Assembly: GCF_900107215.1 (NCBI RefSeq)
Contig: NZ_FNPD01000008.1
Span: forward strand, 46,316 to 110,315
Origin: Acetomicrobium thermoterrenum DSM 13490
GTDB taxonomy: Bacteria > Synergistota > Synergistia > Synergistales > Acetomicrobiaceae
Direction: 5' to 3'
Length of the DNA: 64,000 nucleotides
The position numbers were made by a program, and so were the translations under genes. Of this stretch, positions 45,348 to 52,795 are shown piece after piece (position 1 is the stretch's first letter; every line of letters begins with the position of its first letter). The notes beneath the pieces were generated by a model, which saw only the letters and a list, made by a program, of their open reading frames with translations, had not been told where the DNA came from and did not search any database.

Positions 45348-45833
45348 ATGGCACAGAAAACGAGGAAGCTGGTCGAAGAACATGCAGACAAACTGATAGA
45401 GCTGTTGAACAAGGCTTATGCCGATGAACTTGTAGCCTATTTTTATTACAAAACTGCCGCCCTTTTAGTTAAGGGAATTCACGCCAAAACTGTGGCTGAT
45501 CAACTCGAAGAGATTGCCAAGGAAGAAATGGAACACTCGGAAGAGCTGGCAGAACGCATAATACAGCTGGGCGGAGAACCCATTGACGACTGGGACGAGA
45601 TAACCAAAAAGGCCAATTACCCAAAAGTCGATATACCCAAGGACAGATCCGATTACGAGAGCATATTGAAAGCAGTCCACGTTGCCGAACAAGGCGCTAT
45701 AGGGGTATATGCAGACATCATTAACTTCTTGCAGAAAACAGCCAAAGATCCCGTTACGTTCCACGTGATACGCCATATAATGGGTGAGGAAATGCATCAC
45801 GAGGAAGAGGTCGAAACGTTACTGGGCTTGTAA
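45348..45833 (+). CDS. Ferritin-like domain protein (DpsL/bacterioferritin-like)
   Basis: The 161-residue product has a four-helix bundle with di-iron ligands: Glu in YADELVAYFYYK, ExxH in EEMEHSEELAERI, Glu in VAEQGAIGVY and ExxHHE in MGEEMHHEEEVE. Length and spacing match Dps-like and bacterioferritin-like proteins that store iron and remove peroxide. AGGAGG precedes ATG 45348. It is a single gene with its own promoter and terminator. Confidence 0.88.
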   Translation: MAQKTRKLVEEHADKLIELLNKAYADELVAYFYYKTAALLVKGIHAKTVADQLEEIAKEEMEHSEELAERIIQLGGEPIDDWDEITKKANYPKVDIPKDRSDYESILKAVHVAEQGAIGVYADIINFLQKTAKDPVTFHVIRHIMGEEMHHEEEVETLLGL

Positions 45834-45841
45834 AAAGACAG

Positions 45842-45872
45842 ATCAAGGCGGGATAAATCATCCCGCCTTGAT
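45842..45872. terminator. Hairpin between convergent genes
   Basis: A perfect 13-bp stem, ATCAAGGCGGGAT (45842-45854) with ATCCCGCCTTGAT (45860-45872), has a five-base loop. It begins nine bases after the ferritin stop and lies before the stop of the convergent small gene. Confidence 0.75.
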
Positions 45873-45892
45873 TCATATTAAATGAATTTATT

Positions 45893-46093
45893 TTACAGTG
45901 CTTCAGGATCGCAAAGATTTTCAGCTTTTGCAGCCGCCCTGCCGCATCTTCGACAGACGAATTTGGGGTTTCTGACTAATTTTTTATACTCCTCTAAATT
46001 AGAATCGATATATCTTACGTTTTCCAAATAGCAAAGATGCTCTTCGTGACCGATATGGGGCATGGTGAATTTTGCTTCTGCCATCCGGGCCAT
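45893..46093 (-). CDS. Small conserved-looking protein with Cys cluster (zinc-ribbon-like)
   Basis: The 66-residue product carries CRRCGRAAAKAENLC at its C-terminal third, plus a histidine- and cysteine-containing stretch MPHIGHEEHLCYLEN. The CxxC with a third Cys suggests a zinc or iron site. I do not recognise the family or function. AGGAGGGATG precedes ATG 46093, so translation is well supported. It is a single gene convergent with the ferritin-like gene. Confidence 0.7.
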   Translation of the reverse strand: MARMAEAKFTMPHIGHEEHLCYLENVRYIDSNLEEYKKLVRNPKFVCRRCGRAAAKAENLCDPEAL

Positions 46094-46263
46094 TTTACAT
46101 CCCTCCTGTAAGCATTTATAATTCTTTTAAATTATACCACCTTCGCACAAAGTTTTGCGACAATTTCGGGCTTTTGCGGATATCCTGGTTCGTCAATTAT
46201 GAAGCGCTATCAATGCCCAGATAAATTTTTATATCAGGTGGAATACTAACTGCTTTTCGATGT

Positions 46264-47757
46264 ATGATTGCAATGCTTTTTGAAAGGGGTTTGTTAATCT
46301 CAATTATGAATATATTAAAAACCTTATTGGTGTCAAATTCGGCGGAAGGACCTAAACTTATTTCTCATATCGTTATCCTCTTTTTGTTGGTAATTTCTGT
46401 ATATATAACGATTTTGGTGGTTAATCATCGCAAAAGACACGCCAAACCTCTCTCAGACAGGCTTTATGACGGAATTTTTTTGTTCACCCTGATAGATCTT
46501 TTGCCGGAACCGATTTACCTAAAAGACGACAGGGGGGTCATTTTGATCTGCAACAAAGCTCTTCAAAATTTTCTGCATTTAAAAAAAGAAGATATTATAG
46601 GTAAAAGCGTATTTGAAATACTCCCTCCGGAGGACGCAAAAACCTGCGCCGAAAAGGAAAAACCTCTTTTTGATCCCAAAGGAACTGACTGTGTCACCTA
46701 CGAAAGTGTAAGAATTATAAACGGCAAAAAGCACTATGTCATCGAGCGAAAAAGGGCTATAAGCGACCAAAAAGGAGAAATATTGGGAATAATCGGAATA
46801 ATCATAGATATAAGCGAATTAAAAAAAGCCCAGGAAAAGCTTATCGCAGAAGAGAACCGCCTGAAACTTGCCCTTGAGATAGGAAGTATCGCCTACATGG
46901 AACTTGATTTGAAAACTAAAGAAATTTATATTAGCGATACCGTACTCCAGTTATTAGGGCATGAAAGTACTGTTTATCTAGGTTCTTTGGACAAATTTGT
47001 CAATTTGATACATCCCGATGATAGGGAACATTTCATATCTGGCTTATATGCATGCTTGGTAAAAAACGCAATATTTGTCCTACAGTTTAGGATCAAAAAA
47101 CCAAATGATGAGTATATCTGGTTGGAGTGTAAAGCTAGGCCCATCGAAAAGGACTTCGATTCGGGCGAACCGGTTAAAATCGCAGCCGTTATGGTCGACA
47201 TAACGGGCTATAAAAGTAAAGTTTTGAGGCAGGAACAAATCATCAGCGATCTCTACAGCGTCGCCACAACCGATAGCCTTACAGGTGCTTTGGTTAGGTG
47301 GGCCGGAGAGGCTTATATAAAGCGCATTTTGGATAAAACGAATAATGGAGACTTAAATCAAGAACCTGGCTGCCCATTTTCCTTAATAATGATCGATTTG
47401 GACAACTTTAAACTTATAAACGATACCTACGGACACCTTATGGGGGATGCGATTCTTTTCAAAATTGGAGAAACCATAAAGAAGTCTTTGAGAAAGAATG
47501 ACATATTCGTACGATGGGGGGGAGATGAATTTCTGATATTCTGCCAAAACTCCATCGATCAAACGATCCCTATGGCCGAGAGGTTAAAACATATTATCGA
47601 AGAGGCTTTTTTCATGGAAGAGATATCTCCCACAGTAAGCATTGGTCTCACTCACGCAAATCCCGGAGAGTCTTTAGACGAAATTTTCAAGAGAGCGGAC
47701 AAAGCTCTATATAAAGCAAAAAAGGAGGGCAAAAACAGGATTTGCATTGTTAGTTGA
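46264..47757 (+). CDS. PAS-PAS-GGDEF diguanylate cyclase
   Basis: The 497-residue product has one membrane helix (about 35-56, HIVILFLLVISVYITILVV), a PAS domain (about 75-190, LLPEPIYLKDDRGVILICN), a second PAS/PAC region (about 200-320, WLECKARPIEKDF) and a GGDEF domain (about 335-495) with MIDLDNFKLINDTYGH and the active signature WGGDEF. An RxxD inhibitory site is not obvious. It should make cyclic di-GMP. The start is uncertain: ATG 46264 has no good ribosome site, and ATG 46306, after GAAAGGGG, is possible. Confidence 0.88.
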   Translation: MIAMLFERGLLISIMNILKTLLVSNSAEGPKLISHIVILFLLVISVYITILVVNHRKRHAKPLSDRLYDGIFLFTLIDLLPEPIYLKDDRGVILICNKALQNFLHLKKEDIIGKSVFEILPPEDAKTCAEKEKPLFDPKGTDCVTYESVRIINGKKHYVIERKRAISDQKGEILGIIGIIIDISELKKAQEKLIAEENRLKLALEIGSIAYMELDLKTKEIYISDTVLQLLGHESTVYLGSLDKFVNLIHPDDREHFISGLYACLVKNAIFVLQFRIKKPNDEYIWLECKARPIEKDFDSGEPVKIAAVMVDITGYKSKVLRQEQIISDLYSVATTDSLTGALVRWAGEAYIKRILDKTNNGDLNQEPGCPFSLIMIDLDNFKLINDTYGHLMGDAILFKIGETIKKSLRKNDIFVRWGGDEFLIFCQNSIDQTIPMAERLKHIIEEAFFMEEISPTVSIGLTHANPGESLDEIFKRADKALYKAKKEGKNRICIVS

Positions 47758-47816
47758 TGTGCTGTATCGGAAATGATAACAAAGTTAACATTATTTAACA
47801 ATAAGGTGGTCTCGCA

Positions 47817-48077
47817 ATGAGTAAAGAGATACTCCTTGAGATGAGGACAATTAAAAAGGAGGAGTTCATCGAATGGTTTCGCCAAATGGGGGGAAAGGAA
47901 AAGGAACCCGATGTCTACACAGGACCATTCTGGAATGCCCATATAGACGAACCTAAAAATATCAAACTTGGCGCTATGAACTTTATCTCCATACGCATTA
48001 AAATTGTCGTCGAGGACGATAAATACGATGATTTTATGAGCAAATTCAGGTTGCGATTCTTAAGAGCCGGAGGCTAA
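47817..48077 (+). CDS. Small hypothetical protein
   Basis: The 86-residue product (MSKEILLEMRTIKKEEF at the start, KFRLRFLRAGG at the end) is soluble and charged with no recognised domain. The C-terminal GG and alternating hydrophobic strands (MNFISIRIKIVVE) recall a ferredoxin-like or beta-grasp fold, but this is weak. AAGGTGG precedes the ATG. It lies 56 bases before the rubrerythrin-like gene and may be cotranscribed with it. Confidence 0.65.
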   Translation: MSKEILLEMRTIKKEEFIEWFRQMGGKEKEPDVYTGPFWNAHIDEPKNIKLGAMNFISIRIKIVVEDDKYDDFMSKFRLRFLRAGG

Positions 48078-48133
48078 ATAGGGAAAGAGTGGTATACTTA
48101 AAAGGAAACCAAGACATCAAGGGAGGAATAGTA

Positions 48134-48643
48134 TTGGAAATGGAGAAAAAAATATTGGAATTTGCCTTAAAAATGGAAGGCGAAGCGAGGGATTTTTATC
48201 TGAACGCCAAAAATAAGGTTAACGATCCCACGGCCAAATCGCTCGTGAACTATCTGGCCGATTGGGAACTGTCTCATTGCAATTTCATTCAAGATCAACT
48301 GAAAAAAATCGAAAGCGCCGGCAAATGGGATCCTGCGGCCGCGACGGAAATGGACGAAGAGTCCGCCCGGGAGTTCTTGAGAAAACCCTGGATAGAGGGA
48401 GAGCTTCAAAGCTCCCTCGTATCCAGCGTATCCGATATAAGTTTGCTTAGAATGGCCTTGGCTTTGGAGCGCGATTTCAACAACTTCTACAAGAAGGCTG
48501 CCGAAAAAATCGATAATACCGATGGGAAAAAGGTCTTAAATATGCTGGCAAACTGGGAAGCGGAGCATATGTCGATAATAGACTCCCAACTTCAACAAAT
48601 GCACAAAGATTTCATGACAGAGATGGGATTTGAGCCCTTTTAA
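48134..48643 (+). CDS. Ferritin-family (rubrerythrin-like) protein without rubredoxin domain
   Basis: The 169-residue product contains two helical repeats with di-iron-type ligands: KMEGEARDFY and DWELSHCNF, then ALERDFNNFY and NWEAEHMSI. There is no CxxC rubredoxin tail. Such erythrin-domain proteins are linked to peroxide defence or iron binding. I chose TTG 48134, seven bases after GGAGG; an in-frame GTG at 48089 has no site. Confidence 0.82.
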   Translation: MEMEKKILEFALKMEGEARDFYLNAKNKVNDPTAKSLVNYLADWELSHCNFIQDQLKKIESAGKWDPAAATEMDEESAREFLRKPWIEGELQSSLVSSVSDISLLRMALALERDFNNFYKKAAEKIDNTDGKKVLNMLANWEAEHMSIIDSQLQQMHKDFMTEMGFEPF

Positions 48644-48740
48644 AAAAGCCGTATTTTGTCACCCTGAGGTGGCTTAAGTCCAAAAGGCAAGCAGTGAAGG
48701 ACGCGGATTGGAGAACTTCCTGAGTCCATTATGGCTTGCC

Positions 48741-49694
48741 TTAACTTTCTTTCTCCTCGGGCTTCGGGTAACTTTTCGACAACCTCCTGCTGTCTGCCGG
48801 TTCCATATGTATCGTTATAATGCTATGGGGACCGAAGCGCCTTTTAAAATCTCTCTCCAATTGAACCGTTATGTCGTGTGCTCTATTAAGCGTCATCCCG
48901 CCTTCTAGCATGATGTGAACGCTCACGGCGATATGGGGTCCTAAACGACGTGTCTTCAAATCATGAATTCCCCTTACATCAGGTATGTTCCATATGATAT
49001 CAAGAATGTCCTTCTCCTCCTGCTCGGGGAGAGAAGCCTCTAACAGTTCATTTATGCTCTCCATTGCCAGCGGGATGGCAAGCCTCAATATGACCATTCC
49101 CAAAATTGCCGCTGTTATGGGATCCAATACGCGCCATTTTTCGCCCAAGAGCACTGCTCCGGCGATTCCCAAAAAAGTTCCTCCTGCGAGAAAGACGTCG
49201 CTTCTGTGGTCCCAGGCCTTGAGCTTCAAGGTGCTGCTATCCAGCTTTTTCGCCATTCCGTTAGTATATACATACAATAGCTCTTTGACTCCCATTGTAA
49301 AGGCCGCCGGAATCAAGGTTATGACGCTTATCTTCTCTATAGACACTCCTCCGGCCACGGAAATTATCTTGCCTATGCTATTCCACAATATGAACCCGGC
49401 AGCTGCGATGAGGAAAATGCCTATTACCAAAGTGGATAGTGTCTCAAACTTGGCATGGCCAAAATCATGGGTGGCATCATGAGGCTTTCCGGTAATACAA
49501 AAGCCTATCAACGCTACGGCATCGGTTATTGAGTCGGACAAGGAGTTGACGGCGTCGGCCACGAGGGCGCTGCTCTTGCCCCACAGCCCTACCGTCAATT
49601 TAAAAATCATCAGCAACAAATTGCATACCAAGCCAATCGATATAACCCTACGAGCATAACGCGCCCTTATCTTTAAATCGTACCGGTCTTCCAT
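48741..49694 (-). CDS. Cation diffusion facilitator (CDF) transporter
   Basis: The 317-residue product has six membrane helices and the CDF metal motifs: SALVADAVNSLSDSITD in helix 2 and HDFGHAKFETLSTLVIG after helix 3, WDHRSDVFLAGG in helix 5 and a cytosolic C-terminal domain with DIIWNIPDVRGIHDLKTRRLG and HIMLEGGMTL. It exports a divalent metal (Zn, Fe, Mn, Co or Ni). It follows cobD by 24 bases, so it may share its transcript and could carry cobalt (speculative). Confidence 0.9.
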   Translation of the reverse strand: MEDRYDLKIRARYARRVISIGLVCNLLLMIFKLTVGLWGKSSALVADAVNSLSDSITDAVALIGFCITGKPHDATHDFGHAKFETLSTLVIGIFLIAAAGFILWNSIGKIISVAGGVSIEKISVITLIPAAFTMGVKELLYVYTNGMAKKLDSSTLKLKAWDHRSDVFLAGGTFLGIAGAVLLGEKWRVLDPITAAILGMVILRLAIPLAMESINELLEASLPEQEEKDILDIIWNIPDVRGIHDLKTRRLGPHIAVSVHIMLEGGMTLNRAHDITVQLERDFKRRFGPHSIITIHMEPADSRRLSKSYPKPEEKES

Positions 49695-49718
49695 AAGGAA
49701 TAACTCTCCACGGGAAAA

Positions 49719-50768
49719 TTAAGGCATAATGCCTTTCAACGCTTCTATGAGCCTTTCGTTCTCTTCTCGGCGCTTGACGGCCACCCTGAAAAAGCGATCG
49801 TCCAGATACTTGAAGTTGGAGGCATCTCTGATCAATATGCCCCTCTCGACTAGTCTTTCCTTGATCAGGCTCGCCTTCGCATATTTGGATTTTAACAAAA
49901 GGAAATTAACTTTCGTATCAAAGGCAACTAAATTATCTATCTTATTCAGCGCACTTAGCATATAATCTATTTCGTTATTGATATACATCCTGCTTTCCTC
50001 TATATAGGAGCTGTCCTTAAAAATTTCCCTGCCTACAAGATCGGCAAAAGCGTTGACCGTCCACGGTTCCTTGTTGCTGTCCAGCCTTTCAATAAGATTA
50101 GGGTTTCCAATGCCGTATCCCAATCTCAGTCCCGGCATTCCGAAAAACTTGGTTGTTGCCCTTACGACAAACAAGTTATCATATTTTTCGACCAGAGAAA
50201 GGGATTCGTAGTTTTTGCACTCTTTTACGAACTCTATAAAAGCTTCGTCTATCATAACGGGCATGTTCAAAGCATCGGCAGCTTTCAAAAGATCCGTCGC
50301 TTCATCGGCCGAGATTACCTGTCCGGTAGGATTGTTTGGATTACCTACAATCAGAGAATCCCCGTATTGCAGACGTGAAATGAGATCGCCTAAATTTAGC
50401 TTGAAACCCTCTTCCTCCTCTAGCCTAAAGCATATGGGTTCTCCGCCGTTTACGCATGTAGCCCTTTCGTACTCCAAAAAGGAAGGCGATGGTATGATGG
50501 GTCTTTTTACTTTAAAGGTTCTTACAAAAAGATGTATGAGCTCTGAAGCACCATTTCCAACGATAATGCTCTCTCGAGAAATGCCCGTGTATTGTGCTAT
50601 TGACTCTTTAAGGTTGCGATATTTTATATCTGGATATCTGGTAAGATCTGCTTTTTTTACGATATCGAAGACGCATTTCGGCATCCCCAAGGGATTGATA
50701 TTCGAGCTGAAATCGATTAACTCGCCTTCGTAGTCATAAACATTGCCACCGTGTTCATAGGGGCGCAT
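49719..50768 (-). CDS. cobD: L-threonine-O-3-phosphate decarboxylase CobD
   Basis: The 349-residue product is a class I PLP enzyme: HGGNVYDYEGELIDFSSNINPLG near the start, GNGASELIHLF, VGNPNNPTGQ, the PLP lysine in VVRATTKFFGMPGLRLGYG and the C-terminal IRDASNFKYLDDRFFRVAVK. The HGGN start and LDFS-NINPLG stretch favour CobD over HisC; CobD makes (R)-1-amino-2-propanol phosphate for cobalamin. I chose ATG 50768, seven bases after GGAGG; ATG 50774 is too close. It follows cbiB by 49 bases and supplies B12 for diol dehydratase (inference). Confidence 0.88.
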   Translation of the reverse strand: MRPYEHGGNVYDYEGELIDFSSNINPLGMPKCVFDIVKKADLTRYPDIKYRNLKESIAQYTGISRESIIVGNGASELIHLFVRTFKVKRPIIPSPSFLEYERATCVNGGEPICFRLEEEEGFKLNLGDLISRLQYGDSLIVGNPNNPTGQVISADEATDLLKAADALNMPVMIDEAFIEFVKECKNYESLSLVEKYDNLFVVRATTKFFGMPGLRLGYGIGNPNLIERLDSNKEPWTVNAFADLVGREIFKDSSYIEESRMYINNEIDYMLSALNKIDNLVAFDTKVNFLLLKSKYAKASLIKERLVERGILIRDASNFKYLDDRFFRVAVKRREENERLIEALKGIMP

Positions 50769-50817
50769 ACTCATTCCTCCTCAACTTATCCCCGCAAATT
50801 GCAAGCCTCCGTTAACG

Positions 50818-51756
50818 TCAAAACAATAAAGCCAACGCATAGAAGGACACGATCCCCAATATCGAGGAAGCGTACATGATCCTTATGCTATCTTTTATAT
50901 GCCCTGGCGAAATTTCTGTTCTTTTATCGCCAAGGATCGGCCTCATTTCAGGTCTTCCAAAATAGTAGTTAATACCACCCAGCTGAATGTTCAAAGCACC
51001 GGCCACGGCCGCTTCGCCATGAGCGCTATTTGGACTTTTATGCTTTAACCTGTCTCTGAGAAGAACGTGCCAGCAGTTTTTATAATCATAACCCATAAGA
51101 AAAGAAGCTAATACTATCAAAAGAGCAGTTATGCGGGCAGGTATAAAATTCAATATATCGTCCAGCTTTGCCGAAGCGTATCCTATATCCCTATATTTTT
51201 CGTTGGTGTAACCGACCATGGAGTCCAAAGTGTTCGTTGCTTTATAAAAAAGCGCTAAAGGCGCTCCTCCGATAAATGCGTAAAACAAGGGAGCTATGAT
51301 GGCATCGGATATATTTTCCGCTACTGTCTCTACTGCGCCCCTTGAAATCTCTTCTTGGTTCATCCTGTGCGTGTCTCTGCTCACTATATAGGACAATCTT
51401 GTCCTGGCTTCTGCAAGTTCGCCCCTTATCAGAGCATCATACACCCTCTTTGCGGCCCTGCCAAGCTCCTTGGTGGCAAGACATGTGTATATAATAAAAA
51501 TCTCTAATAAATCTCCAAGATAAGGATGTATTAAACGTGCCAAAAGGATGAGCGCATAAGATGAGATGAAAGATGAAGCGACTATCAAAAAACACAGGGC
51601 AAAGCCGGCTGTTTTTAATTCTCTAGGGTTTTTGGCCCGCCTTCGCAGTTCTTCTTCCAGCCAGGTAACGGCTTTACCTATGATAACTACGGGATGGGGA
51701 TAACCCACGGGATCCCCTAACACTAAATCCAAGAAATAGGCCACCAACACTTTCAT
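50818..51756 (-). CDS. cbiB: Adenosylcobinamide-phosphate synthase CbiB
   Basis: The 312-residue product is the membrane CbiB/CobD-type protein: AYFLDLVLGDPVGYPHPVV, MNQEEISRGAVETVAENISD, YKATNTLDSMVGYTNEKY and SPNSAHGEAAVAGALNIQLGG. It attaches aminopropanol phosphate to adenosylcobyric acid. I chose ATG 51756, eight bases after GGAGAG; the longer frame to 51822 has no site. With cobD it forms a two-gene cobalamin operon. No cobalamin riboswitch was seen upstream. Confidence 0.92.
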   Translation of the reverse strand: MKVLVAYFLDLVLGDPVGYPHPVVIIGKAVTWLEEELRRRAKNPRELKTAGFALCFLIVASSFISSYALILLARLIHPYLGDLLEIFIIYTCLATKELGRAAKRVYDALIRGELAEARTRLSYIVSRDTHRMNQEEISRGAVETVAENISDAIIAPLFYAFIGGAPLALFYKATNTLDSMVGYTNEKYRDIGYASAKLDDILNFIPARITALLIVLASFLMGYDYKNCWHVLLRDRLKHKSPNSAHGEAAVAGALNIQLGGINYYFGRPEMRPILGDKRTEISPGHIKDSIRIMYASSILGIVSFYALALLF

Positions 51757-51844
51757 CGTCTTTTCTCTCCATCTGATTTCGGCTGCATAATTTATGGCAA
51801 ATATTTTCCTTGTCCATGTCAAACATACTATCGCATGTTATCCA

Positions 51845-51883
51845 AAAAAACTCAGGGAAGGAAGTCCCTTCCCTGAGTTTTTT
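51845..51883 (-). terminator. Intrinsic terminator downstream of the AOR remnant
   Basis: A perfect 17-bp stem, 51845-51861 with 51867-51883, has a five-base loop and T-runs on both strands. It lies after the AOR remnant and before cbiB on the minus strand and should end the upstream transcript. Confidence 0.9.
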
Positions 51884-51961
51884 CTTAGCAGATTTAAGTG
51901 TTATATAAAGCTAAAACTACAGCGAATATCTTGCTGCGATGTCAAGCAGCCCAAGGCTTTT

Positions 51962-52260
51962 TTAGCTTTTCCTTTGCAGGTATTCCCTCCTTGCTCTACC
52001 AAGCGCCAATTCTTCTCCAAAACCTCGTTTATAGCCCGTGTCTTCCGTCAGTTTCACTATCGCCTCAGCGTTTCCCCAATGCAGTGAAACACCTGCTTCT
52101 TTCTCCTTTATCAAACCTCTTTCCGCCGCTCCATCACACAACCTATAGTGCTTCCCATGGTTATAGGATCCATGCCAAGCTTATTGCAGATGAAGTTTGC
52201 CTTGGAGATGGCTTCCAGATTGTTCACTCCGCACTGCTCTCCGTAGGCCCAAACTGTTAA
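51962..52260 (-). pseudogene. Fragment of an aldehyde:ferredoxin oxidoreductase gene
   Basis: On the minus strand from 52260 the frame reads [20 protein letters not shown], then [19 protein letters not shown], which matches the middle of AOR (the neighbour AOR reads WAFGANCGIDNLDVIGK). After a frameshift near 52120 it continues as [19 protein letters not shown] and [15 protein letters not shown], and ends at TAA 51962-51964. Only about 100 codons remain; both ends are missing. It lies just after a MoaD-like gene, so a former AOR-MoaD pair was probably lost by deletion. Confidence 0.8.
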
Positions 52261-52293
52261 TGAATACTATAATTTATTTCTCCTGTATTATAC

Positions 52294-52536
52294 TTATCCT
52301 CCTCCTACAGGAGGAAAGATACTTACCATGTCACCATTCTTTAGGGAGTACCCCATATCTCGAAAGATATTATTAACAAATACAATTTTAATTTCTTCAA
52401 CAGGAATGTTTAAACGATCGATAAGTTGGCCAACGGTAGCACCATCGGGCAGGTTGACCTGCATCGTTTCGCCCAATTGTAAGTCGGGAAAGAAGCGAAG
52501 TAATGTAGCAAATAATCGAACATGCACGGTTATCAT
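52294..52536 (-). CDS. MoaD/ThiS-family sulfur carrier protein
   Basis: The 80-residue product has a beta-grasp pattern (ITVHVRLFATLLRFFPDL, LPDGATVGQLIDRLNI, NGDMVSIFPPVGGG) and ends in GGG, as required for a thiocarboxylate. AGGAGG precedes ATG 52536. It lies between a full AOR gene upstream and an AOR fragment downstream, so it probably served the tungsten-cofactor enzyme. Confidence 0.9.
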   Translation of the reverse strand: MITVHVRLFATLLRFFPDLQLGETMQVNLPDGATVGQLIDRLNIPVEEIKIVFVNNIFRDMGYSLKNGDMVSIFPPVGGG

Positions 52537-52795
52537 CTATCTCCTCCTCTCTTTTAATCGGAGAATATTTTGTATTTAGGGCCTTAAAATATAAAGATAA
52601 AGACACAACAGCACAAACTACCACATAGGTTCAACAATGTATGACATAGTTTGCAATAACTAATTCAAAGACGTTACTGAGGTAAACAAAATTTATACCA
52701 TCAACGCCAGCAATTAGGCGATGTGCTCATCTCGCTGGCGTTGATGGTAATTGAAATTATAGATCTATATTACACACTAGGTATCTACAAAGGCG
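52537..52795. other. Intergenic region with one strong inverted repeat
   Basis: No gene seen in these 259 bases. They contain the hairpin at 52696-52749, which should end the AOR transcript, and must contain a promoter for the small MoaD gene. Confidence 0.4.
52696..52749 (-). terminator. Inverted repeat after the AOR gene
   Basis: A perfect 16-bp stem, TACCATCAACGCCAGC (52696-52711) with GCTGGCGTTGATGGTA (52734-52749), closes a 22-base loop and lies 47 bases after the AOR stop. On the minus strand it is followed by ATAAATTTTG, a weak T-run. Confidence 0.65.

Noticed and set aside
51757..51822. Upstream extension of cbiB
   Set aside because: No ribosome site, while ATG 51756 has GGAGAG at good spacing and begins the family's conserved N-terminus.
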